Shown one piece after another: positions 1 to 8,845 of a stretch of DNA of 64,000 nucleotides. Source of the stretch: Acetobacter suratthaniensis. Its GTDB lineage: Bacteria; Pseudomonadota; Alphaproteobacteria; Acetobacterales; Acetobacteraceae. The notes beneath the pieces are model-generated. The model did not search any database, had not been told where the DNA came from, and was given only the letters and a program-made list of their open reading frames with translations. Position 1 is the stretch's first letter. Every line of letters begins with the position of its first letter. The stretch is from positions 1 to 64,000 of the forward strand of contig NZ_JAFVMG010000007.1 of assembly GCF_017377745.1 (NCBI RefSeq). Reading direction: 5' to 3'. The position numbers and the translations under genes were made by a program.

Positions 1-5
1 GCACC

Positions 6-1301
6 TTGAAAAACCGGGTAGGGTTCATGGTTTTCCGTTTTGCACGTTGTGGTCTGCTCGCTCGGGCGGCTCTGGTTCTGGCGGCTCCAGCCGGAGTGGT
101 TTCGGCAGGGGTTGTCACTCTGGCATCCGTGCCGTCGCTTCAGGCGGCGGATACGCTCACACCCGCAGTCGCCACGGCTCTGCGGGACGCCCAGACCGCT
201 CTGGCTTCTCACGCCTATGATCGCGCCCGACAGGCGGTGGATCAGGCGGCTGCGGTCAGCGGGCTGAGTGCTTATGATGATTACGTCATTACCCAGATGC
301 GTGCTGCTGTCGCAACGCAGGCGGGTGATACGGCCACGGCCATTGCCGCGTACGAAAAGCTTATGGCATCGTCGCGTACGCCGGTTTCCGCACGTAATCA
401 AATGCTGATGTCCGAGGCCACCATGGCCTATACGGCCAAGAATTACGCCGCTGCCAGCAGTGCTATCAGCCGCTACCTCAAGGTGGCTGGCCCTAATCCG
501 CAAATGCAGCTTCTGCTGGTGCAGTCGCTCTATCTCCAGCGTGATTACACGGGAGTACTGCGCGTTGTCGCGCCGATGGTCGCTGCCGATGTGGCTGCCG
601 GGCATAAACCCGGCGAGTCCATATTGCAGATGCAGGCCGCCAGCGCCGTAGCGCTGAAGGATGCGGATACGGCCTCGCAGGCTTACGCCATGCTGGCGCG
701 GTATTACGGCAAGAAGGAATACTGGGCGCTGCTGCTGCACGAGCTGGTGACCCGTACGGCCATACCGGACACCCTGCAGCTTGATGTGTACCGTATTCGC
801 ATGGCGGCGGGCGATAGCCTGCAGGCGCGCGATTACATGGATATGGTGGAAATTGCGCTACAACAGCATCTGCCACAACTGGCCAGCGACCTGATGGCGC
901 AGGGCTATGCGGCGGGTGTTTTAGGCACGGGCGCTGAAGCCCCCCGTCAGGCGCGGCTGCGGGCGATGGCTGAAAAAGCCGCTGCCGAACGCAAGGCCGC
1001 CAGCGCTGCGGATGAACAGGCGGCCCTGGCCCAGAGTGGGGGCGATGCCCTGTTCCTTGTCGGATACAATGCGGTGCTGTCCGGGCAGGCGGAGCATGGT
1101 CTGGCTCTGATGCGTCAGGCGATCACCAAAGGGGTGAGTGATCCTGCGGTTGCGACACTGCATCTGGGGTTGGCCCAGTTGCAGGCTAACCAGCCTAAGG
1201 AAGCTGCTGCAACCTTTGAGCATATTACGGGCAAGGGGCCGGTGCGTGATATTGCCCAGCTCTGGCTGCTACGACTGGCGCAGGGTCAGTCCGCGCACTG
1301 A
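6..1301 (+). CDS. TPR-repeat exported protein (possibly 5' truncated by window edge)
   Basis: Reading frame of 431 codons beginning with a TTG at 6; an in-frame ATG at 27 is a better start and gives a signal peptide (MVFRFARCGLLARAALVL... with an Ala-rich core ending near SLQA). No stop precedes position 6 in frame, so the gene could begin outside the window. The mature part is almost entirely helical, Ala-rich and built from degenerate tetratricopeptide-like units (for example around residues 60-130, 150-200 and 370-425), which suggests a periplasmic protein-interaction scaffold. The exact partner cannot be read from sequence. It ends at a strong bidirectional terminator and converges on the efflux operon. 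Function unassigned; TPR nature fairly likely. Confidence 0.75.
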   Translation: MKNRVGFMVFRFARCGLLARAALVLAAPAGVVSAGVVTLASVPSLQAADTLTPAVATALRDAQTALASHAYDRARQAVDQAAAVSGLSAYDDYVITQMRAAVATQAGDTATAIAAYEKLMASSRTPVSARNQMLMSEATMAYTAKNYAAASSAISRYLKVAGPNPQMQLLLVQSLYLQRDYTGVLRVVAPMVAADVAAGHKPGESILQMQAASAVALKDADTASQAYAMLARYYGKKEYWALLLHELVTRTAIPDTLQLDVYRIRMAAGDSLQARDYMDMVEIALQQHLPQLASDLMAQGYAAGVLGTGAEAPRQARLRAMAEKAAAERKAASAADEQAALAQSGGDALFLVGYNAVLSGQAEHGLALMRQAITKGVSDPAVATLHLGLAQLQANQPKEAAATFEHITGKGPVRDIAQLWLLRLAQGQSAH

Positions 1302-1325
1302 TCTGGCGCAGAGCGCAGGAATAAT

Positions 1326-1361
1326 AAAAAAGGCCGCTGAATATTTTCAGCGGCCTTTTTC
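1326..1361. terminator. Bidirectional intrinsic terminator between TPR gene and efflux operon
   Basis: A perfect stem of AAAAAGGCCGCTGAA (1327-1341) with its complement (1346-1360) around a 4-nt loop, with A and T tracts on the two flanks. It can end transcription of the TPR gene (plus) and of the efflux operon (minus), which converge here. Confidence 0.9.
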
Positions 1362-1384
1362 GTGTGTGGGGCTTGCCCGAACGC

Positions 1385-2980
1385 CTAGTGTGTGGCGGCT
1401 GGCGTTGCCTGCGTTGCCTGCGTTGCCTGCGTTGCCTGCGTTGCCTGCGTTGCCTGCGTTGCCTGCTGGCCGGGCTGGGGGGCGGACTGTTCGCGCCAGC
1501 CGCCGCCTAGCGAGCGGTAAATGGTGACAAGGTTCTGGTATTTGGAAACCTCGACCATGATCCGTATGCTCTGGGCCTGCAGATACGAACGCTGGGAGTC
1601 CAGCGTTGTCAGGTAGGAATCAGAACCAGCGTCAAAGCGCATTTTAGCCAGACGGAAGGCCTCGCCCGAGGAGATCACCAGCGCTTCGGTCTGTTCGGCT
1701 TCGTCCAGATAGGCCTTGCGTGCGGCAAGGGCATCGGACACTTCGCGGAAGGCGCTCTGCACGGTTTTTTCGTAGGTGGCAATTTTCTGGTCACGCCGGG
1801 ATTTGGCCTGCTTCAGGTTGCCGCTGTTCTGGCCCCACGTCCATAGCGGGATCTGCACAGAAGGGTTTAGCCCCCAGGTGGTGGCGGCCCCGGTAAACAG
1901 CCGGTGGAACTGCAGGCTGGATACGCCATCGGTGGCTGTCAGGGTTATGCGCGGGAAAAAGGCGGCGCGGGCTGCCCCGATATCGGCCTGCGCGGCAAGC
2001 AGGTCGTGTTCGGCCCCGACAACATCCGGCCTGCGGGCCAGCAGGTCAGACGGCAGGCCTGCGGGAATATCCGCCAGCAGCGTCTGCTGTCCCAGTGGCC
2101 GGGGGGCGGGCAGGTCGGCAGGAATGGGCGCACCGATCAGCAGGGTCAGCAGGTTTTCATCCTGCTCGACCTTGCGCATGGAATCCGCACGCAGGGCCGC
2201 ACTTTCCTGCACCTGCGTTTCCGCCTGCCGGACAGTCAGCATATCGGCTTCGCCATGCTGGTACTTGGCTTGAATAAGCGCCAGTGTCTGCTGCTGGGTG
2301 GCCAGTGTCTGTTCGGAAATGGCCAGCGTGTCATGGTCGCCCAGCCAGGTAATATAGGCCATGGCCACCTGTGCGACGATGCTGATCAGCATGCCACGCA
2401 GGTTTTCCTGTTCATACAGCGCATGTTCAGCCGCCTCGCGCGAGAGGGAGCGGATACGACCGAACAGGTCGATTTCATACGCGGAAAAACCAATACCGCC
2501 CTGATAGTATTTGAAAACATGGCCGCCGCTATAGGCTTCGCCACCTTTTCCCTGATCAAGACCCGGCGCAAAGCTCAGACCCGCCGCACTGGACGGGGCC
2601 TGATAGATCGGCCCGCCCGATGCCGAAATGGCAGGGAACAGCCCGGCGTGCTGCACGTCGTACTGGCCCTGTGCCTCGGTAATGCTGGCAGCAGCCGAGC
2701 GCAGGTCACGGTTTTCGCGCAGGGCAATGCTGATCAGCGCCTGAAGGCGCGGATCGGTAAAGAAGTCGCGCCAGCCAATATCGGTGGCGGTCTGTGCAAG
2801 CTGGCTGCCCCCGGTGGTCTGGTAGGCAGGCCATGTCTGGGCAAGCGGCGGCTGAGGCCGCTTGTAGTTCGGGATCATGGTGCAGGCCGACAGAGCCTGC
2901 GTTGCGGCCATACCCAGCAATACGGAACGCAGCCGGGCAGAGCGACGGAAAGATGCAAAAAATGCCATGGTTTTAGTCAT
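1385..2980 (-). CDS. RND efflux outer-membrane lipoprotein, NodT/OprM family
   Basis: Outer-membrane channel of a tripartite drug/solvent efflux system. The N-terminus is a lipoprotein signal with a lipobox LSAC (Cys33), followed by the OEP-family features IPNYKRP, TDIGWRDFF and a duplicated alpha-hairpin/beta-barrel architecture. The 531-residue length is slightly more than usual for OprM because of a C-terminal low-complexity tail, ATQ repeated six times plus ATP, encoded by a 9-bp tandem repeat at 1402-1464. Its ATG overlaps the stop of the upstream pump gene by 8 bp, so it is the third gene of an adaptor-pump-channel operon. Substrate unknown; in acetic acid bacteria such pumps are linked to acid or solvent tolerance, but that is inference here. 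Confidence 0.93.
   Translation of the reverse strand: MTKTMAFFASFRRSARLRSVLLGMAATQALSACTMIPNYKRPQPPLAQTWPAYQTTGGSQLAQTATDIGWRDFFTDPRLQALISIALRENRDLRSAAASITEAQGQYDVQHAGLFPAISASGGPIYQAPSSAAGLSFAPGLDQGKGGEAYSGGHVFKYYQGGIGFSAYEIDLFGRIRSLSREAAEHALYEQENLRGMLISIVAQVAMAYITWLGDHDTLAISEQTLATQQQTLALIQAKYQHGEADMLTVRQAETQVQESAALRADSMRKVEQDENLLTLLIGAPIPADLPAPRPLGQQTLLADIPAGLPSDLLARRPDVVGAEHDLLAAQADIGAARAAFFPRITLTATDGVSSLQFHRLFTGAATTWGLNPSVQIPLWTWGQNSGNLKQAKSRRDQKIATYEKTVQSAFREVSDALAARKAYLDEAEQTEALVISSGEAFRLAKMRFDAGSDSYLTTLDSQRSYLQAQSIRIMVEVSKYQNLVTIYRSLGGGWREQSAPQPGQQATQATQATQATQATQATQATPAATH
1402..1464. repeat. 9-bp tandem repeat, 7 copies of GCGTTGCCT
   Basis: Seven perfect copies of GCGTTGCCT in a row inside the 3' end of the outer-membrane efflux gene. 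Read on the minus strand they encode Thr-Gln-Ala repeats. Because the unit is a multiple of three, gain or loss of copies changes tail length without shifting the frame. Confidence 0.97.
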
Positions 2981-5900
2981 GTCCGGTTGCGGGCGGTGTG
3001 GGTTCGGTGTGTTCGTTCATGCGCTTGACCTTGAACAGGCGCAGGATAGTGACAAAGAACACGGGCACGAAATAGACGGCCAGCAGCGTTGCCGTAGCCA
3101 TACCACCTACGACCGCCGTGCCGATGGCCTGCCGCGAGGCAGACCCCGCCCCACTGGCGACAGCCAGCGGGAACACACCCACCACAAAGGCGATGGAGGT
3201 CATAAGGATCGGGCGCAGGCGTTCCTGTGCGGCTGTCAGCACGCTGTCTTCCAGCGAGTTGCCTTTTTCAAAGCCAGCCTTGGCGAATTCCACAATCAGA
3301 ATGGCGTTCTTGACAGCCAGACCCACGGTTGTGAGCAGCCCGACCTGAAAATACACGTCATTGTTCATGGAGCGCCCAAGGGTGGCGGCAATGGCCCCCA
3401 GCACCCCGAGCGGGATCACCATCATGACCGAAAGCGGAATGGCCCAGCTTTCATACAGTGCCGCAAGGCACAGCAGGATGACGATACCCGCCAGAGCATA
3501 AAGCGAGCCGGTAGAGGAGCCGGAAGCGGCTTCTTCAAACGAGAGGCCAGTCCATTCGTAGCTGATGCCCGTGGGCAGCTTGGCCAGAATACCCTTGATG
3601 GCGTCCATGGCATCGCCCGAACTGTGACCCGCCGAAGGCTGGCCCAGAATTTCGTAGGCGTTGTAGCCGTTATAGTTTTCCACCTTCTGCGGACCACTGA
3701 TCCAGTGACCGCTAATAAAGGCGTTAAGCGGCGCCATGGTGTTGGTGTTGGTGCGGATGTACCATTTGTTCAGGTCCTGCGGCAGCATGCGCGCATCGGC
3801 TGTGCCCTGAATATACACCTGCTTTACACGGTCGTTACGGGTAAACTGGTTGATGTAGATCGAACCCAGCGCGCCTTCGATCGTGGTGTTGATGTCGCTG
3901 ATGGTAATCCCCAGCGCATTGGCTTTTTCACGGTCGATATCCAGCGTGTACTGGCCTGCATCTTCCATGCCGTTGGGGCGTACCGCCATCAGGCGCGGGT
4001 CCTGACTGGCAAGGCCCAGCACCATGTTGCGTGCCTCAAGCAGTTTGGCGTGGCCAAGGTGGCCCCGGTCTTCCAGCTCAAGGTCAAAGCCGGTGGCGTT
4101 ACCCAGTTCCAGCACGGCAGGCGGGTTAATGGCGAAGATCTGCGCACGCGGGTCAAACCAGAAGTGCATCATGATCCGCATGGCAATGGCCGATGAGGTC
4201 TGCGAGGCCTTGGGGCGCTCTTTCCAGTCCTTGAGGCGGATGAAGAATGCGCCCGCGTTCTGTCCCTGTCCGGCAAAGTTGAAGCCGTTCACGGCCAGCA
4301 CGGATTCGACCAGATTACCCTCGGTCTTGAGAATATAGTCCGTGATCTCGCGGTTGAGTTTTTCGGTTTCGCCGCGCGGGGTGTTGGGCGGCATTGTAAC
4401 CTGACCAAAGATCAGGCCCTGATCTTCATCCGGCAGGAACCCGCTGGGCAGGCGTGAGAACAGATAGACAGCCCCGGCCGAAATCAGGGCGAAGGCCAGC
4501 AGCGAGAGCAGCTCACGCCGGATCATAAAGCGCACGCCACGCAGGTAGCCTGCGGTCATGCGCTCGAAGTTGCGGTTGAACCAGCCGGGCAGGCCGGTGG
4601 TTTTTTCATGGGTGCCGGGCTTGAGCATGGTCGCGCACAGGGCGGGAGTAAGCACCATGGCCACCAGCACCGACAGCCACATGGCCGCGACGATGGTGAT
4701 GGAAAACTGGCGGTAGATAACCCCGACAGACCCCGCAAAAGCAGCCATAGGCAGGAACACGGCGGACAGCACCAGCACAATGCCAACCAGCGCACCCGAA
4801 ATCTCGTCCATGGAGACACGGGCGGCCTCCACGGGCGAGAGTTTCTGCGTGGTCATGATACGTTCGACGTTTTCCACCACCACGATCGCGTCATCCACCA
4901 ACAGACCCACCGCCAGCACCATGGCCAGCATGGTCAGGGTATTGATGGAGTAGCCCATGATCCCCAGCAGGCCGAAGGTACCCAGCAGCACCACCGGCAC
5001 CGCAATGGTGGGGATAAGTGTGGCGCGGAAGTTCTGCAAGAACACCAGCATGACCAGAAACACGAGGGCGATGGCCTCAAGCAGGGTCACGACCACGTCT
5101 TCAATCGACAGGGTGATGAAGGGCTCGGTATCCAGCGGGTAAACGGTTTTCAGGCCCGGCGGATAGAACTTTTCCAGTTCATGGATCTGTGCGCGCACGG
5201 CGGCTTCGGTCGAGAGCTGGTTGGCCCCCGGCGCAAGCTTGAGCGCCATGGCTGTGGCGGGCTTGTTGTTGTAGTACGAGGCGATGTTGTAGGTCTGCGG
5301 CCCCAGTTCCACGCTGCCAATATCGCTGATGCGGACCTGTGAGCCATCGGGCTGCACTTTCAGCAGGATTTTGGCGAATTCCTCAGCCTTGGTCAGACGG
5401 GTCGGGCCGATGATGGTGGCGTCGAGATGGACGTTTTTCTTGGCGGGCAGGCCGCCGAGTTCACCCGAGGACACCTGAATGTTCTGGGTCTGAATGGCCG
5501 AGACGATCTCGGGCATGGTCAGGCCGTAATTGAACATCTTGTCCGGGTCGAGCCAGATCCGCATCGCATATTCGGAGCCGAACAGCGTGTGATCACCCAC
5601 GCCGGTCACGCGGCTGAGGGGGTCGGAAATGTTCGAGGCCACGTAGTCGGCAATATCATCGCCCGTCATGCTGCCATCGGTGGAAATGAAGCCCACCACC
5701 AGCATGAAGTTCTTGACCGCCTTGGTAATGCTCAGACCCTGCGCCGTGACTTCCTGTGGGAGCTTGGGCTGGGCGAGCTGGAGCTTGTTCTGTACCTGCA
5801 CCTGCGCGATGTCGGGGTCGGTCCCCTGTGCGAAGGTCAGGTCGATTTCCATCTGCCCCGAGGCGTAGGACTGCGAGGAAATGTATTCCAGATGGTCAAG

Positions 5901-6119
5901 CCCGAACATCTGCTGAAGGATCGGGCGCACGACGGTATCGTTCACCGTATCGGCGGACGCGCCGGGATAGGTGACCGTAATGGCAATCTGCGGCGGCGCG
6001 ATGGACGGATACTGGGCCACCGGCAGCTTGAAAATGGACAGCCCGCCCACCAGCATGATGATAAGGCTGATAACCCATGCGAAAATGGGCCTGTCGATGA
6101 AAAATCTTGAGAGAGACAT
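2973..6119 (-). CDS. RND multidrug efflux pump, AcrB/MexB (HAE1) family
   Basis: Inner-membrane proton-driven pump, 1048 residues, the usual HAE1 length. It starts with the hallmark FIDRPIFAWV and PVAQYPSIAPP, has the large periplasmic porter loops, and carries the TM4 proton-relay pair in GLLVDDAIVVVENVERI (two Asp). The second half repeats the fold with NDVYFQVGLLTTVGLAVKNA and RLRPILMTS. It lies 5 bp downstream of the adaptor gene and overlaps the outer-membrane gene by 8 bp, so the three are co-transcribed. No regulator gene sits next to the operon. Substrates cannot be predicted. Confidence 0.96.
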   Translation of the reverse strand: MSLSRFFIDRPIFAWVISLIIMLVGGLSIFKLPVAQYPSIAPPQIAITVTYPGASADTVNDTVVRPILQQMFGLDHLEYISSQSYASGQMEIDLTFAQGTDPDIAQVQVQNKLQLAQPKLPQEVTAQGLSITKAVKNFMLVVGFISTDGSMTGDDIADYVASNISDPLSRVTGVGDHTLFGSEYAMRIWLDPDKMFNYGLTMPEIVSAIQTQNIQVSSGELGGLPAKKNVHLDATIIGPTRLTKAEEFAKILLKVQPDGSQVRISDIGSVELGPQTYNIASYYNNKPATAMALKLAPGANQLSTEAAVRAQIHELEKFYPPGLKTVYPLDTEPFITLSIEDVVVTLLEAIALVFLVMLVFLQNFRATLIPTIAVPVVLLGTFGLLGIMGYSINTLTMLAMVLAVGLLVDDAIVVVENVERIMTTQKLSPVEAARVSMDEISGALVGIVLVLSAVFLPMAAFAGSVGVIYRQFSITIVAAMWLSVLVAMVLTPALCATMLKPGTHEKTTGLPGWFNRNFERMTAGYLRGVRFMIRRELLSLLAFALISAGAVYLFSRLPSGFLPDEDQGLIFGQVTMPPNTPRGETEKLNREITDYILKTEGNLVESVLAVNGFNFAGQGQNAGAFFIRLKDWKERPKASQTSSAIAMRIMMHFWFDPRAQIFAINPPAVLELGNATGFDLELEDRGHLGHAKLLEARNMVLGLASQDPRLMAVRPNGMEDAGQYTLDIDREKANALGITISDINTTIEGALGSIYINQFTRNDRVKQVYIQGTADARMLPQDLNKWYIRTNTNTMAPLNAFISGHWISGPQKVENYNGYNAYEILGQPSAGHSSGDAMDAIKGILAKLPTGISYEWTGLSFEEAASGSSTGSLYALAGIVILLCLAALYESWAIPLSVMMVIPLGVLGAIAATLGRSMNNDVYFQVGLLTTVGLAVKNAILIVEFAKAGFEKGNSLEDSVLTAAQERLRPILMTSIAFVVGVFPLAVASGAGSASRQAIGTAVVGGMATATLLAVYFVPVFFVTILRLFKVKRMNEHTEPTPPATGHD

Positions 6120-6124
6120 GGGTT

Positions 6125-7324
6125 TTATTGCCCGTTCTTATCCGCAGCGGGGGAGGCGGGCTTGGCGCCGGCGCCGGTCTGTTCGGTGGGCGTGTCGTGG
6201 GGGGCGACTTTCATGCCGGGGCGGATTTTCTGCACACCGCTGACAACCACGCGGTCTCCGCTGGTAAGGCCGGACAGCACAACCCACGAACCACCCATAG
6301 CCTGCCCAAGGGTCACCTGACGCAGCGAGACGGTGTTATCCGCTGCTACAAGCCAGACCTGCGGGTCGCCGTGGGTGTTACGGCTGACGGCTTCCTGCGG
6401 CACCAGCAGGGCGTTGGGGTCGGTGCCTTCGTCAAGCTGGGCATGTACGTACATGCCGGGCAGCAGCATCTTGTCGGGGTTGGGCATGATGGCGCGCACG
6501 ATCACGGTCGAGGTCGAGGTATCGACATTGACTTCGGCCAGCGCCATGCGGCCGGTCTGGCCAAAGGGCGAGCCGTCTTCAAGGGTGACCGTAACCGGCA
6601 CCTTGCCATCGGCCTGCGGCTTGATGCGGCCGTCAGCCAGTTCACGGCGCAGGCGCAGCAGGGTGATGGCAGGCAGGTTTACGTCAACATAAATGGGATC
6701 AAGGCGGGTAATGACCGCAAGGTTCTGGGTCTGGTTGGCTGTAACCAGCGCACCTACGGTGGTAAGGGTACGGCCGATCCGTCCGGTAATGGGGGCGTAC
6801 ATCTTGGTGTAGCCCAGATCGACCTGAGCGCTCGCCACCTGACCGCGTGCGGTCAGCACCTGGCCCAGCGCCTCTTTTTCAGCCGCTACGGCATCGTCAT
6901 AATCCTGGCTGCTGACGGCGTGCGCGCGCACCAGGTCACGGTAGCGGCGGGCCTTGGCCGAAGCCGTGACGGCGCGGGCCTGCGCCTGTTCAAGCTGACC
7001 CTGTGCGCTTTCAAAGGTGGCTTTGTAGCGCGAGGCATCGACCTGATAGAGCTGCTGGCCAACGGTTATGTCCGAGCCTTCCACAAACAGGCGTTTTTCG
7101 ATCACGCCGGTTACCTGCGGGCGTACCTGCGCGATTTCAAAGGCGTTGGTGCGGCCGGGCAGGCTGGTGTGGATATCAACGGCGCTGGGGTGGATTGTGA
7201 CGATGTCCACAGCCTGTGGCGGCATCTGGCCCGCGTTCGGGTTTTCGCGTTTGCAGGCGCTCAGCGCCAGCAGGGCGGTGGCCGCAAGCAGGGTCGGGCG
7301 GGTGGGAAGAGTGCGGGTAATCAC
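6125..7324 (-). CDS. RND efflux periplasmic adaptor (MFP), AcrA/MexA family
   Basis: Membrane-fusion lipoprotein joining the RND pump to the outer-membrane channel. A lipobox LSAC (Cys24) ends the signal sequence. The lipoyl/biotinyl-like half motifs flank an alpha-hairpin with EQAQARAVTASAKARRYRDL and continue into beta-barrel and membrane-proximal domains; GVQKIRPGMKV near the C-terminus is typical of the family. 399 residues is normal. It is the first gene of the efflux operon, with a roughly 350-bp non-coding region upstream that should hold the promoter. Confidence 0.94.
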   Translation of the reverse strand: MITRTLPTRPTLLAATALLALSACKRENPNAGQMPPQAVDIVTIHPSAVDIHTSLPGRTNAFEIAQVRPQVTGVIEKRLFVEGSDITVGQQLYQVDASRYKATFESAQGQLEQAQARAVTASAKARRYRDLVRAHAVSSQDYDDAVAAEKEALGQVLTARGQVASAQVDLGYTKMYAPITGRIGRTLTTVGALVTANQTQNLAVITRLDPIYVDVNLPAITLLRLRRELADGRIKPQADGKVPVTVTLEDGSPFGQTGRMALAEVNVDTSTSTVIVRAIMPNPDKMLLPGMYVHAQLDEGTDPNALLVPQEAVSRNTHGDPQVWLVAADNTVSLRQVTLGQAMGGSWVVLSGLTSGDRVVVSGVQKIRPGMKVAPHDTPTEQTGAGAKPASPAADKNGQ

Positions 7325-7675
7325 CGTGGTTATGGCCCTGTGTTTCCGGCGGTCAGCGGGGGGGCAGGCCTCACCGCGTTCTGTGCCGGGTTATTGTTCA
7401 TGCGATAGGGGCCTGACCCGCTCAGGGTGGCCTGACCGGGCTGGGCTTTGGTTGTGTCAGAGTAGTCTTTTCGCGCTCTCGCATGGCCTGATCCCGCGGA
7501 CGGGGAAAAACCGGCTTGCGCCAGGGAACGGGCCAGGAATGAGGCGGAAAGAACCGTGTAAGGGAAATGGTACTAAATATTACCTTTAGAGGGCAACGTA
7601 AAAGTCACCCTTATCCCTGTCAAGTGAAAGCTATGCGGTACGCGTGTAGGTACCCATGGTCTGCATCGGGCGGGG
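7325..7675. other. Intergenic region: efflux-operon promoter region and rodA 3' flank
   Basis: No convincing gene on either strand. The segment separates the end of rodA from the efflux adaptor start, so it must carry the efflux promoter (minus strand). An AT-rich patch at 7565-7610 stands out from the GC-rich surroundings and contains an imperfect palindrome at 7568-7583. No clear intrinsic terminator for rodA is visible. Confidence 0.6.
7568..7583. promoter_or_regulatory. Imperfect palindrome, possible operator of efflux operon
   Basis: GGTACTAAATATTACC reads nearly the same on both strands (outer GGTA/TACC arms perfect, centre AT-rich). Its place upstream of an RND operon fits a repressor operator, but no adjacent regulator gene supports this. 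Confidence 0.25.
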
Positions 7676-8845
7676 TTACGCGTCGGGGCGGGTCAGGCTT
7701 TCGCCAAAATGGCTGTTGCGATGCACCCATGTCGAAAGCAGCAGGCCAAAGCCCAGCATGACGTTCAGCATGGCCGAACCCCCGTAGGAGACCAGCGGCA
7801 GAGGCACGCCTCCCACCGGAATGGCCCCCATGACCATCGACAGGTTAACCAGACAGTAAAAGAAGAAGTTCATGCTGATACCAAGCCCAACCAGCCGCCC
7901 GAAGCGGTTGCGGCTGCATATGGCCATGGTCATGCCGCCCAGTATCAGCAGCAGCAGCAGGCCCAGCACGACAGCGGCCCCCGCAAACCCCCATTCTTCC
8001 GCAATCATGGTAAAGATGAAGTCGGTCTGTTTTTCGGGCAGGAAGTTAAGCTGCCCCTGCGAGCCATGTAGGTAGCCCTGTCCCCACATGCCCCCCGAAC
8101 CCAGTGCAATCTTGGACTGGATAATATTGTAGCCTGCGCCCAGAGGGTCGCTTTCGGGGTTCATGAAGGTGGTGATACGTGCGCGCTGGTAGTCATGCAG
8201 GTGGCTGTAGGCCAGCTTGAGCGCGTAGGGCACGGGCAGCACCAGCAGCCCTATCAGCCATAGCCGCATGCCAGCGGCAAAAAACAGACTGGCGCCCACC
8301 CCGCCGATAATGACGGCCGTGCCCAGATTAGGCTCCTTCAGCACCAGTGCTACCGGCACCAGCACCATCAGGGCGGGAGGCACCAGCCAGAGCGGATTGG
8401 CCATGCGGGCGTAGCTAATGCGTGAAAACCACGCCGCCAGAGCCAGCACCAGCGCAATCTTGGCAAATTCGGAGGGTTGCACCTGCATGCCGCCGATCAT
8501 CAGCCAGCGCTCGGCCCCCTTGCCCACATGGCCCATGTGCAGCACCGCGGCCAGCAGCACGAGCGACAGCCCATAGATAGGGGCCGCGGCCATGACCAGA
8601 ATACGCGGTGGCAGCAGCGCCACACAGATCATGAGCACCAGCCCGATAGCAAAGCGGATGGCCTGCGGCATGGCGAAGGGGTAGGGCATGCCCCCCCCGG
8701 CGGAATACAGCGTGATATAGCCAACACCGGCCAGTGCCGCGATCAGCAGCACATATAACCAGCTTATGCGCCACAGCTTGGCGAGAATGCGAAAGCTTGG
8801 CTCCGCCCGGAGCAGGCGTTTATGGAAGCGCGCGGGCCTATTCAA
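7676..8845 (-). CDS. rodA: RodA, peptidoglycan glycosyltransferase of the elongasome (SEDS family)
   Basis: Polytopic SEDS protein that polymerises glycan strands for side-wall growth with PBP2. The SEDS features visible include SAGGGMPYPFAMPQAIRF near TM2, GKGAERWLMIGGMQVQPSEFAKI, LKEPNLGTAVI, GYNIIQSKIALGSGGMWG and PLPLVSYGGSAMLNVMLGFGLL. The best start is probably TTG at 8845, overlapping the mrdA stop by 8 bp and giving MNRPARFHKRLLRAEPSFRIL, close to the length of homologues. An in-frame ATG at 8953 would overlap mrdA by 116 bp and adds an Arg/Pro-rich stretch that looks like mrdA coding in another frame. Last gene of the mreBCD-mrdA-rodA operon. Confidence 0.93.
   Translation of the reverse strand: MNRPARFHKRLLRAEPSFRILAKLWRISWLYVLLIAALAGVGYITLYSAGGGMPYPFAMPQAIRFAIGLVLMICVALLPPRILVMAAAPIYGLSLVLLAAVLHMGHVGKGAERWLMIGGMQVQPSEFAKIALVLALAAWFSRISYARMANPLWLVPPALMVLVPVALVLKEPNLGTAVIIGGVGASLFFAAGMRLWLIGLLVLPVPYALKLAYSHLHDYQRARITTFMNPESDPLGAGYNIIQSKIALGSGGMWGQGYLHGSQGQLNFLPEKQTDFIFTMIAEEWGFAGAAVVLGLLLLLILGGMTMAICSRNRFGRLVGLGISMNFFFYCLVNLSMVMGAIPVGGVPLPLVSYGGSAMLNVMLGFGLLLSTWVHRNSHFGESLTRPDA

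Noticed and set aside
1402-1464. CRISPR array or REP element
   Set aside because: Units are 9 bp with no spacers and lie in frame within a coding sequence.
2877-4196. 439-codon open frame antisense to the RND pump
   Set aside because: Shadow frame; composition matches reverse complement of the pump.
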